From Hydractinia symbiolongicarpus (taxonomy: Eukaryota; Cnidaria; Hydrozoa; Anthoathecata; Hydractiniidae), in the NCBI RefSeq assembly GCF_029227915.1, contig NC_079889.1, positions 5,394,001 through 5,458,000 of the forward strand: 64,000 nt of DNA, read 5' to 3'. Position numbers and translations under genes: made by a program. Positions 15,143-25,446 of this stretch are shown one piece after another. The first letter of the stretch is position 1; every line of letters starts with the position of its first letter. The notes under the pieces are model-generated. The model was not told the origin of the DNA. It worked only from the letters and a program-made list of their open reading frames with translations, and did not search any database.

Positions 15143-15474
15143 TTATTTCAGTTTAAAGTGTGCTCCACTACTTGTAACAATAGTTACACTTTTCACCTTT
15201 ATTTTTGATTTCTTTTCTTTGCACGAAGGTGTTGGGTCTGGTTTGATCTCTAAAATACAACAATAAGAAAACAAATTAAAATGTGTGTTCACATCTACGG
15301 TTAAAAAAATATTTCACTTAGTTCAAACCTGAGAAATAGAATTTTTACAAGAAAAAAATAAATTGTTACGGTTAAATATTCTTTCACTTTTTGGCTGAGT
15401 CTTTGGTATCATGCAATGTTTCACTTACGGATCAGATCCTTGAACAAGTTCATCTGTCGCATCAATTTCACCAT
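15143..15474 (-). CDS. Unrecognised two-exon small basic protein, copy 2 (49 aa)
   Basis: Exon 1 runs from the ATG at 15474 to 15429 (46 nt) with a GTAAGT donor. The intron is 15250-15428 (179 bp, longer than in copy 1) with a TTTTAG acceptor. Exon 2 is 15249-15143 (107 nt) ending in TAA. The product begins MVKLMRQMNL and ends SVTIVTSSGAHFKLK, differing from copy 1 at a handful of positions (for example R-L to K-V before the SVTIVT block). Exons are far better conserved than the intron, and both splice sites are intact. An ATAAAAAG box lies upstream on the minus strand. It is part of the same duplicated segment as copy 1. No family was recognised. Confidence 0.65.
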
Positions 15475-15544
15475 TTTGTTTATTGCGTGCTTCGTGTTAA
15501 TCGCGGGTTGACAATCTTATGTGCTTGTTACTGAATTTTTAATC

Positions 15545-15553
15545 CTTTTTATG
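15545..15553 (-). promoter_or_regulatory. TATA-like box of small gene copy 2
   Basis: Minus-strand ATAAAAAGG about 75 bp before the ATG of copy 2, at the same relative place as in copy 1. Confidence 0.25.
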
Positions 15554-15889
15554 TGTATAGAAAGGAAATAATTGCTCAGCCTACATATGATTTAAAATAA
15601 CGAAAACCCAACATAAACACGTTAAACGACTTCCAATGTTAGTTAATTACCCAGCGTAGTTTCAATGAGTAACAATGCGGTAGACGCAACCAAAATTTGT
15701 TACAAATGACGCATAAGTGAATTGAAATTTTACAAACTTAAAGTGTAAATGTCGGCAATAAAAGGAAGGATACATCATTAAGTTGCAAAAAAAGAAGATT
15801 ATTTTCTCCCTGGTTCGGCATTAAAATTGACCTAAACACAAAAATAGGTCTCTTTTACTATAAGTTGACTGTTACGACATTTCTTTTAA

Positions 15890-16048
15890 TTGGATCCAAC
15901 AAGTGCCACTGGTAATTATTTACTAAAAGGACTTCCGAAGGATATCTCAGTTTCAGTATGGGATAATGTTATTAGTAGAGTAAACCACAGTGACATAAGT
16001 AGAGCCTTGAAGCCTGCTTTGTTCTCTGACCGATCTATTCTGCAATGA
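15890..16048 (+). CDS. Possible coding block conserved with 11831-11998, unknown
   Basis: An open frame with no clear ATG, containing SVWDNVISRVNHSDIS. It is the partner of the block at 11831 and ends at a TGA inside the left arm of a perfect hairpin. The same caution applies: no clear splice sites and no recognised family. Confidence 0.25.
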   Translation: MDPTSATGNYLLKGLPKDISVSVWDNVISRVNHSDISRALKPALFSDRSILQ

Positions 16049-16079
16049 CCAATCTGTAAACAGATTGGTCATTGCAGAA
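16038..16079. repeat. Perfect 19-bp inverted repeat (hairpin, 4-nt loop)
   Basis: Arm TTCTGCAATGACCAATCTG (16038-16056), loop TAAA, then the exact reverse complement at 16061-16079. The loop is too short for a typical microRNA precursor. It is absent from the sister segment near 12000, so it arose after duplication, perhaps as a fold-back replication error. Confidence 0.95.
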
Positions 16080-19000
16080 CACGTTTAAGAAATCCATGTT
16101 GCTTATGCAGAAAGGAAGTTTAATGGTTTCTCGGGGTTTAGATGTCATTGGTGTTGTTTTTCTCGAAACACAAGATTAAATTTCTTTAAAATCTTAGTCA
16201 GCTCTCCGACCGCGAAATTTGGTTCCCCAAACAAAATAAATAAAAATAATGAATGAGGTCATCGTTTAACCTAACAATTTAAAGAAATTAAAAGAACATT
16301 TTTGTTTATTAGTTTGGTTAAAAATTAAATCAATTAAGCTTCCCGAAGAATAAGCTGTCTGGAGGATGTCCGAAGGTTATGTCAAGTTTGACAACTTTAA
16401 TTGCATGCACATTTAATTAGTTGTGTCAGAATGAGATCTGCAAAATTTTTGAATAACTTTTTTGACATTGTTTTGCATGGAACATTGTGATGGCGTTATT
16501 ACGTGTGAATGACATTCACAAATTTCGCATGCTCCTTCTATGTCAAACAAATGATTTCTTGCTACTTTTTTCATGCTATCTCTCTTTTACTACTTTTTTC
16601 TAAACCAATACTACACCAGTTAAAAAAAATAGAGACCGGATATATCTGTATTTAAATTAAATTTTTTTTATTTTAGTTGAAGAATTGACTCTTATAGACT
16701 TCAGTTGATGCCGTTCAAGTTGTGTCTATGTCAATTTTACAATTTAACCAAGGTAGTTAGCATGATTCTAAACCTTTTAAAGTAAAGGTCAATATGATGA
16801 TTATATGTAAATTTACACAAGACATGATTAATCATAACATTAAAGTTATGTTTTCACTTTTTTTGACTCGTGGCAGAGCACTAAGTACTACTCAAATGCG
16901 CCATGCATTATTTGTTAGTCATTTAGACAGACTGGTTTAATATACAAAACTCGTAGGGTGTATTAATAGAATACCACCAGAACCAAATAAAACTTATTTT
17001 AAAACTGCGGTACAAATGTGTTCGAACACAGTAAAAAAATATTTTCTGTTTTGCTTTATTCTTTATCTCTTAAAGTTAGAACTTTCGTTTCCTGGCAGTA
17101 TTCCAAGAACAAGTAGTTTATCAGATTAAATTTCATGAATTTTCGCTAAAACACGAAACTATTTCATCGCAAATATTTGTTACTTTGATGACTTATGGAT
17201 AAAAAAACTTTATTCTATTCATGCAACCATGCACGTGTATGATTATAAACAATTTATTTAATTGGCTTAATTGAGGTTTTTGTGGGGTGGTTTATACTTA
17301 TTTAAGTTGCTTCATGATCACCCCAGATTAATTAGCGGTCGATGATAAGGTCATTAAACTCTTCAAATAGCAAAGATATGAAGAAACTTCTAACACTTGT
17401 TCAGAAAATTGTCGACGTTCGTGTACCGAGTGTTCATCATAAAACAGCAACTGGGAGTTAACTTACATTAAACCTATTCTCAAATTGCGTAAGAACTACT
17501 ACATATATATCGTTATACTGCTCTGTTGTAAATAATGAACTTGTTAACAGCCAGCTAGTATAAAACTGAAGAAAAAAACTGTGAAGCTACAATTTTGATT
17601 CTCATTCAGCGCCATAAGATCTAATGATACTAAATCGCTGATTTTTGTCATAAAAGAAGCAATTACAGCGCCCAAGGACGGAAAGAATATAAGAACAGAA
17701 CAAGTAAACATGATGACAAAACGGAATGCACGGTGTCCTGTACGCCAACTAGTAATTACATTATAGTCATTACCTTAAGTAGGCGTCGAATTCAATGTGT
17801 CGAATCCTAGATTTTAAAAGTTGAACTATTATATTTTTGATATTAGTGAAAGGAAAGGTCAAATAATTAGTTTTTTGTGAATCTTATCAAGAAAATTGCA
17901 ACAAATCACAGTCTCCACTTTAAAATGTATACGTTTATTTGAAAAAATAATGGTGCGCCATTAAATCTGATAAATTCAATAATTAGACAAAATGGATCAT
18001 GTATTGTCTCCCACTTTCAAACGTAACGTTTGAATTCGACAAATTGTATCTCTCGCATTACCCCAAAATTTGCTGAAATGGTTCGCCGCTAGTATGCTTA
18101 GCTTTCTAAAAAATACTACAGACAACTCCCTTACGAGATAGTCAACTAAGAATTCAACCAGAAGCGATATCGAGCACATTGTGTTAAAAATATCTTCAGT
18201 TAGTTTTGTTGCTAAATGTCTAATTACACCATTGACGCCATCGAAAAGAGTCGTTCTAAAAGACTATCAATTAAAACTGTTGAAGGGATGTCCGAGATCT
18301 TTTTTTTTTCACAAGAATAAAAATTACGATACGAGGAAGTAAAATCGAAACGGTTGTGTTGTTGCTCAACTTTTTTAAATTTGTATGGAAAATAAAATAA
18401 TTTTCGAATTTAAATTTACCGGATACTATCTTGTTTTTTAGAAACTACTTTTTAAGTGAAAAATTGTGTATTTGACAGTAGGCGATGGCATAACATTTAC
18501 ATGAAATTTTAATTTAATAAAATTTTTACATTAGATATTGATGTCGTTTATATCATTCTAAAACAACGCATGACTTTCCGTTTTGTCGTACGTATCGTCA
18601 TATTTCATGACGTCATTAAAAACATTAGTGCTTAAAAATTCAAGATTCTGCTACATTATTTCACAATACCTATTCTACAATTGTGTTAAGCCCACAATGG
18701 GCCTCAGTGGATATTTACAGATCAAAAAGGTGTGCAGAAATAATTTTAAATTTACTCTTAAAATAAAACACAATAAGACTTCCAGACTTTTTGTATTCAG
18801 GACATTCAAATAGATACATGCTACCACGGTTGCAAAGCAGTCTAAAAATGCGATTCTAAATACAAAAATTAAAAATATTACAAGGTATGCCAGTGTCTTC
18901 TGCTTTATACACAACGTGGAAATTCTTACATTGTGACATGCCCTTTATAGACCTTCGCCCTCTCGCAGTCGCGAAATCTTTAATAATATTTTATTGATAG

Positions 19001-19560
19001 GGTATACGATTAGACTGCTCTGGATTAATTGGTAACAATCAAACTGGTGTCATTGGAAACTAGTAGACAATGTTTATAAGATATAGATTGGCAGTAAAAT
19101 GATGATTTGCCTTGTTCCGGATTTATTGGGTTTCAAGAAAACCTGGGATGAGTTTGCCTGCAAAGGTGAAATTCAATTTGTTTTGAAGATAAAAAATCAA
19201 ACAGAAAAAAACTCTTATATCAAGTCTGAATGATATGCAATTGTTACTCGATGTGTGTTGCAAAACAAGGAAGTCACTTATGCCTAATAAGATAGTTTAG
19301 CCAGCTTTTTTTCCACAATATGCTGGATGGAATACAAAGTGAAGTTGACAAACTCATTTTATCCTACTGCCGGTACTTAACTAAACGAAACTAATCGCCT
19401 TCTGTCTGTCTGTTAAAATTAATTGGCATCAAAAATACTTTTCCTGTCTTGTTTTTGCTTCCTAACTTACTCTTATAAAGAAAGTAAGAATCGCAGATCC
19501 TTTTTTATTGTTCTGCATTGTGTCGAGACTCGTCTATGAGTTTTTGCACAAGTATATCGC
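16080..19560. other. No gene seen
   Basis: About 3.5 kb of AT-rich sequence with only short unsupported ORFs (17997-18179, 18583-18813, 18675-18914). A GGAGGATGTCCGAAGG segment near 16370 matches 12336, the outer edge of the segmental duplication. Confidence 0.4.
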
Positions 19561-19625
19561 CAGCTCTACGTCCGAATGTCATGCATTGTCATGCCATGTC
19601 ACAAACGCCCACTAAATATTTCCAC

Positions 19626-19638
19626 ATGTATATATGTG
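19626..19638 (+). promoter_or_regulatory. TATA-like box of small gene copy 3
   Basis: TGTATATATGTGC about 95 bp upstream of the ATG at 19729. Weak evidence. Confidence 0.25.
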
Positions 19639-19728
19639 CATATCTTGCTGTCAATTCGTAGACTGTGCAGACACTGAGATTTGATATCTTCTTTGGATTT
19701 CAAACGTGCTTATGTTAGAAAAAGCAAA

Positions 19729-19986
19729 ATGATGAACCAATCAGGACAAAAGAAATCTATAAAAGCTCTAATTAGTAAGTTTACTTCATCAAACATTATA
19801 AATGTACTCGCTATTTCTGAATGACATCTCAATTTTAATTTAATTGCTGCACCAATAATCTGTCACTCAAAAACAAAATCTGTTTGTTTAGAAAGCAAGC
19901 CAAAGACGAATCAAACTAAATCAAACGTGAAAGTGAAAAGTGTGACTATTGTTACCAAAACAGGGAAACAGTTTAAACTTAAATGA
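19729..19986 (+). CDS. Unrecognised two-exon small basic protein, copy 3 (45 aa)
   Basis: On the opposite strand from copies 1 and 2. Exon 1 is 19729-19774, again exactly 46 nt with a GTAAGT donor. The intron is 19775-19891 with a TTTAG acceptor. Exon 2 is 19892-19986, ending in TGA. The product begins MMNQSGQKKSIKALI and ends VKSVTIVTKTGKQFKLK; about a third of the residues are Lys or Arg. It is well diverged from copies 1 and 2, yet the reading frame, the intron phase, the exon-1 length and the C-terminal motif are kept. The bases just before the ATG (AAGCAAA) also match copy 1. This is the strongest single argument that the family is protein-coding. Function unknown; no membrane or secretion signal is visible. 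Confidence 0.7.
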
Positions 19987-21297
19987 AGTCAGAATGCAGA
20001 AAATATAAAGTCTGGAAAACAGCAAAGCAGTGTCGTATACAGTGAAGTTGCGTTAATAAACATGCATGGCATCTTTCAAATCAGAAACGGTTAAAAGACA
20101 TGAGGCAAATACTTTATTTAAATACGTATTCGTTCATACTTGTGAAGAAGTTGCACCAAAACGATGAAAAGAATATCTGCAATAAGTTTCTACATCTACA
20201 AAAAATGACATTCTCCGAGTTGATATTTTTACCAACTTGGTCATTTTGGTTCTTTTTGTCATTTTGGACATATTTGATGGTTGAGCCAAGATTTGATGAA
20301 ATAGTTCTATTTGTGCTAAAGTTGTGAAATGGATGGCAGAATAGTTAGTATCGTTTGACAATTATTTTTTAGTTTAGGTTTTTAGTTTTAGTTATTTATT
20401 CATTTACTCACTTATTTATTCTTTGTTTGTTTGTTTGTTTTGTCGGAACATATGATATACAACAATAACCCTAATTTGTTGTAATAAATTCTTTTCTATT
20501 AATACAAAACCTTGTTTAAAACGAAAAAAAGAAGACAACGGTAGTTACAATCGCGTATTAACTCAAACAGATATATCCGGGGAAAAAATGAAAAGGTATT
20601 TTATTTACTTATATTTGCAAGTAATAAATTGATTCCCCAATGCAGCTCTTCTACGTGTGCTCCAATTGAAGCTAGCGCTATTCTACTCTGGGTGGGTCCA
20701 TAACTTTATTAGCAGTGTCTGACACAATTTGCCATAATGCTTGAAAAAAAAAACCCACGGAATAGCTACAATCGCGAGCAAAATTAATGAAACAGCGGAA
20801 GATAGCTAATGCTCTGCAGACGGCAGGTTGCAAATCTACCCTTTCTTACACGGCGTTCGGGTAGGGAGCGTTTAAAATTTGCTAGTGGCATTCTCATGGG
20901 CACCTGCACAACAAAATAATCCACGTCCAGGACCATAAAGGTGGCGAAATTTGGGGTAAGGTTGTGCTGTCGTCAACAACAAACAATTTGGATTTAACCA
21001 AATAAAATCCGAATCTAAGATCCGAAGCAAACTTTGACAAGTTCAAAATTCAAATTCATTACTTGTGGCGGCAAAATTTAAAATTAGCCATCGTTGTCCG
21101 TGATTGTAGTATGAAGATAAATTTTACTTTTACTAGTGTATTGGTAATTAGAACTTCGTGTATTAGAGTAATTACTCCAGTCTATGATCATATAAAAGTT
21201 AATATAAAATTTTTCTTTTTCACTGAAAAAAACTTAGAAAAAAGATTAAATAATACAAATCAATGATTTAACAAAACATACGAAATCCTCCCATTCG
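19987..21297. other. No gene seen
   Basis: AT-rich. The overlapping ORFs at 20100-20361 on both strands come from one stretch of repeated TTTGG/ATTTTGG and carry no family signal. A TTTGTTTGTTTG run lies near 20420. Confidence 0.4.
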
Positions 21298-21362
21298 CTC
21301 TTCCATGTAGTGAATGAGATGTGTTTCCATCCACTCTTCCATGTAGTGAATGAGATGTGTTG
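21298..21362. repeat. 36-bp direct duplication
   Basis: CTCTTCCATGTAGTGAATGA begins at 21298 and again at 21334, two tandem units of 36 bp. Confidence 0.9.
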
Positions 21363-21716
21363 CCAAATTTTACCAAAACTTGCTTACGTCACCAGCAGTG
21401 ATTTAAATCTGTCTGCTCCCTCTGCTACGGCGCTTAGAAAATGTCTAACCTAGATGTCAAAGGATTTTGAATATCCAGACAACAATGTCCATGCGTTGAT
21501 AGCAAGCAGTAGCGAAAAAAATTTGTAACACGTCTACCCTCGTAAGGACGGAAAACGGCTTGTATGTGGGTAAGTTAGTAATTAACACATCTATAATGAT
21601 AATTTTGCTAATCGTCATTGGTTGCGAAAGACGTATTATGACATTATCATCCTTGTATACCACCGACTCAATGTCACATTCTAAGATGTCTGAAAGCTCT
21701 TCAAAGTTATTTGTGC

Positions 21717-21870
21717 CTTGACAACATCGTCCTGACAACATCGTCCTGACAACATCGTCTTGACAACATCGTCTTGACAACATCGTCTTGACAACATCGT
21801 CCTGACAACATCGTCCTGACAACATTGTCCTGACAACATCGTCTTGACAACATCGTCTTGACAACATCGT
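21717..21870. repeat. Minisatellite, 14-bp unit CTTGACAACATCGT
   Basis: Eleven copies alternating between CTTGACAACATCGT and CCTGACAACATCGT. The Cys/Arg-rich minus ORF at 21457-21867 is a by-product of this array. Confidence 0.95.
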
Positions 21871-22342
21871 TTAGCTATTACCTAGTTTTGTGTTAGTTTT
21901 CAGTTCATATTTTATTTTAAATCTACCACATAATTTAGCTAAATCTATTAAGAAACATCCAGAGCCAAAAACACTATAAATCTTCTTGGGTAGGTGGAGG
22001 AATAATTTTCACACCACAACTAGATTTAAGAATCCAATACACATTTCCCGAATTTAAATTATCGATTACATCATCGGCATAAAAACGAGGCACTTCTTAG
22101 TAAACTTTGTAAACACTAAAAATACAGCTGGTGAGTGTGATACTTTTATGCGTTGTGAATGATCTTTTATTGCGTATTTTTCTAAAGGATTGCAGGTTTT
22201 TCTTAACGAAACCACTTATAATGTATTTAAAAACATACTTGTCTTGTAAAAGAAGAATATGTATTTGTGATGGCGAGTAGCAATCAGAAAGGTTTAGCAA
22301 GAAATTTATCATACTTTAATCTATCCAGGTATATCAACCTCT

Positions 22343-22825
22343 CGACCTGGTAACTCTTGTTGCGTACTGTTATGCAAACGTTCTACTCTTAATAAACCCA
22401 GAGTTAAACAGGAATTGGAATGTTTTCATTTCCGTCGGATCCAAGTTTGAGAAAACAATGGGTAAGCATCATTTAAGATATCGTAGAAGGGGAGGTGTGA
22501 TGTGTTCACAGTAAACAAGAACACAAAAGTATGCGAAGTCCACTTTGAAGTACACTGTGTAAAATTAGGTTTTGGTTGTGAACGGAAAACATTAATCAAT
22601 GGCTCTGTGCCATATATATTTACGTTCAAACAAAAACAAAAAAGGAAAAGTCCGAAAAAGAGCACTTCCTGTAGTAGTCGAAACAGATTCTGAAAGCACA
22701 TATGAAAGTTCTTCATCTGATTCTGCTGAGATCACTGAAGAACAACCTGGTTTTTCCCACTCCTGATGAATTCAATGTTAAAAGAACATCTTTTGGGATT
22801 TATACAGGATCTACATCAATAAACT
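22343..22825 (+). pseudogene. THAP-domain protein relic
   Basis: THAP domains are C2CH zinc-binding DNA-binding modules found in P-element and some Harbinger-like transposons and in host genes. Pieces appear in order but in different frames: a Cys pair in CCVLLC (about 22358-22375), then DPSLRKQWV (about 22440-22465), then VCEVHF with the second Cys and the His (about 22526-22545), and GSVPYIF near the domain end. A Ser/Glu-rich linker (ESTYESSSSDSAEITEEQ) follows around 22690-22745. At least three frame breaks separate these blocks. No transposase domain follows, so this is a truncated relic, probably transposon-derived. The divergent ORF at 22811-23450 abuts it. Confidence 0.65.
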
Positions 22826-23450
22826 CATAGGGTTGTGTTTCGTATGTTTTGATTTATTTGAAGTATTTGATATATTAATATTAGTAACAATCTTGGTGGT
22901 ATGTTCTAACGGTAGTAGTTGGTGTGACAATGTAGATCGAACAAGAAAGTTCGCATATTTTATGTTGTTTTTTCTTTTTCGTGTACTGTCAATACAATGA
23001 GCAAAACCAACCCGTTTGTCAACCATAAGCATATCTTCTTGCAGTTTTAATATTCTTGGAATTATGTTACACAAACTATCATTAATTCTAGGATCATATA
23101 ACGTTAGATGGATACCTTTTTGTCAGCATTACTTTTTACAGGACTGACCATAACTAAGTCTTTAAAAATTCTGTTTTTAATTGGAGCAAATGTAGTTGTT
23201 GATGTGAAAATGCTATCAGCAGATATGTATAGTTCATCCCTAAACTTTCTGCCACGCTCTAAAGTCTTAATAATTGCCACACCGTGCTGTTTACCACTAT
23301 TTTGTCGATGCATTTCAATTTCTTTTATCTTTAACGGTGGCATTCCCTCCATGTTTTCTCTCACGCTTTTTCTTCAGTTTCATCGAAGACTAAATCTATA
23401 TTTTCCTCAATTATTTTAAGCAAAATATCTCTCATAGTATTGTCTTCCTC
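22811..23450 (-). pseudogene. Unrecognised ORF with two frame breaks
   Basis: Reads from an ATG near 23454 (MEEDNTMRDILLKIIEEN), shifts frame near 23365 into a frame open to 23104, and shifts again near 23110 into one open to 22811. The blocks are charged, globular-looking protein (for example QHGVAIIKTLERGRKFRDEL) without membrane spans. The consistent coding look across three joined frames suggests an old gene broken by indels. Its place next to a THAP relic suggests a second protein of the same transposon, but this is only inferred from position. Confidence 0.4.
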
Positions 23451-24049
23451 CATGTTTATATGAACGCGAATAATGTTTACCAAGATTTGCCTCGTTTCCA
23501 TGCACGCAATATTTTACAAAATATAAATTCGGGAAAGGTGTATTACCGCAAAAACTGAACGTACGAATTTCGCGATTTTTGCAACATTGGTGAAATTATA
23601 TTACCGCAAAAATGTGTGAAAATAGCCTTTTCAGGAGTTTAAAAATCTTTTATCCGTACAATTTAGGCCCACAAAATTTTCCATAATCAACGACTTAAAA
23701 GAGGGATTGGAATAGAAACGAAGGAAAATTGCAAAAAAAAAAAATTATTGTCGATACAAATAGTTATTAAATACCCAGGAGAATTTGTACCATTGAGGTG
23801 ACAAAAAATTTTTTTTAAGTTTAAAAACTCTTCTTTAAGTAACTTTCCATTGGTAAAACCCTTTACCCAGCAAAACGTAAATTAATTACAAACAATAAAA
23901 CCCAGACATACAGAGAAACTCTGACCTGTGTTGATTAATACCGTCAAACCACACCACGAAGAAAGATACGACACGACGAAAAGCATTTACGAGGCGACAA
24001 AGACCATACACGAATATTGTCCCATATATAACTCTATATAATTTTGCTG
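23451..24049. other. No gene seen
   Basis: Contains a segment near 23515-23620 with TTCGCGATTTTTGCAA and ACCGCAAAA motifs, of the kind also seen near 30410-30720 and 38740-38870; these are probably dispersed small repeats. Confidence 0.4.
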
Positions 24050-24240
24050 CAGTTTATTTCGGTGGAAATCGATTTTGGCGGATGAAGAAAAAAAAATTTG
24101 GCGCTAATTAATTTTGTCGGATCCTTTAAAAAAGATTTTGGCTGGCATTTATTTTGGCGGATGCTTAAAAGTAAGAATTTTGGCGGGAATTAATTTTGGC
24201 GGATTTTCGCTCGATCCGCCAAATCCGCCAAAATTTCTTT
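24050..24240. repeat. Clustered ATTTTGGCGGAT motifs with inverted end
   Basis: Several spaced copies of (G)ATTTTGGCGGAT and variants on the plus strand end in the inverted form GATCCGCCAAATCCGCCAAAATT, so the ends can pair. Likely a small MITE-like repeat. Confidence 0.65.
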
Positions 24241-25446
24241 CCTTAACGTAGTCTTTCTTTTTAGATTGCTATTTTTTTTTGTTTTTGGACTTGGGAAAAA
24301 AAAGATAGTGCATTTTGGCAAAATTCGCAATCTTTAATTCCGCAATCTTTTCTATATTTTCTTGCGCAAAAATTTTTAAGGTCGTTGGAATAGCCACTCG
24401 AATGAAGGATGCGAATTAGTGTTGACTTTTCTCGAAAAATACACTATTTTTACACGGATTACTTTGTTAAATCATAAAAGGAAACATGAGTTGACAGAAA
24501 AAAGTGTTATATAATAATACATATACCTTGGAGGCGTTTCGTTCACCACTAACGATAGAACCTTCATAACACTTTCGTGGCTCTTTCTAGCTTAAAACAG
24601 CAGGTAAAATGCAGACATGTAAAACGAAGTACAGTGAAAAATAATTTAGAAAACAACAAAATAATAACACAAGAAAGGCATAAAATAATATTATTATCTT
24701 TTATTATAATGTTCATGGCATCGCCATCGCAGTCAGGAGCTGACTTAAGTACATCGTAGTTGAAAACATAGCTGGTGACATCAACTTATTATAAAATATC
24801 TATTGCAAAATAAAAGATAAAATAGAAGCAATAATTTCGTACTTTCTAGAATAATTTAACATCACTACCTCTATAAAGAAAAATTGTTTTGTTATCACAT
24901 GCAACAGTTTATGGAAAGACAAATTATAATTACAATTTTATTAACAATTCTATAATTACTTTATCTGTCCAAAAATGATAATAAAAATATGCGCCACCGA
25001 AATACCAGGGCCAAAAATACAATGGGTCAGTATAGATTTTATTACTCTATTTTATCATTAAGCCACAAAAAATGAAGGGAATGAAAATTACTCCTTCGAA
25101 ATTATGTGCATTTTTAGACTTTGTTTTTATTATTGTATTGGTTTCTAGCAAACTTGAAATGTCTACAAACTTCATTCTTTGGTATCATCAGCTACTCCAC
25201 CATATCGCTTTTCTGGCAATTGCTAAACCCAGAACAAAAAGTAATGTCCAAATTTTTAGAAAATGGCGCAAAATGGGGCCAAAAAATTTTTGCCGACACA
25301 AACTTTGGCTAACTAATACAGTTTAACAATTCATATTCAATTTCGCTAACACACTGCTGCTTTAGATTTAATTTTATCTGTCAAAAGCTAAATCTGAAAA
25401 TATCGAAAATATATAGCACAGTTCCCAGGCTAAAAAATACTTCACT
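24241..25446. other. No gene seen; 3' flank of the NB-ARC gene
   Basis: AT-rich. The plus ORFs at 24577-24759 and 25072-25326 are short and unsupported. Downstream of the minus-strand NB-ARC/TPR gene. Confidence 0.4.

Larger units (their letters stand above)
15143..16048. repeat. Segmental duplication, copy B (partner 10801-11998)
   Basis: The counterpart of copy A: the small gene followed by the plus-strand conserved block at 15881-16012. Spacing is shorter than in copy A (about 400 against 740 bp), so indels have accumulated since duplication. Confidence 0.65.

Noticed and set aside
16038-16079. microRNA precursor
   Set aside because: A 19-bp perfect stem with a 4-base loop is too short and too perfect for a canonical animal precursor.
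21457-21867. 136-codon Cys/Arg-rich minus ORF
   Set aside because: The Cys-rich part is the 14-bp minisatellite read in frame; the rest has no family feature.
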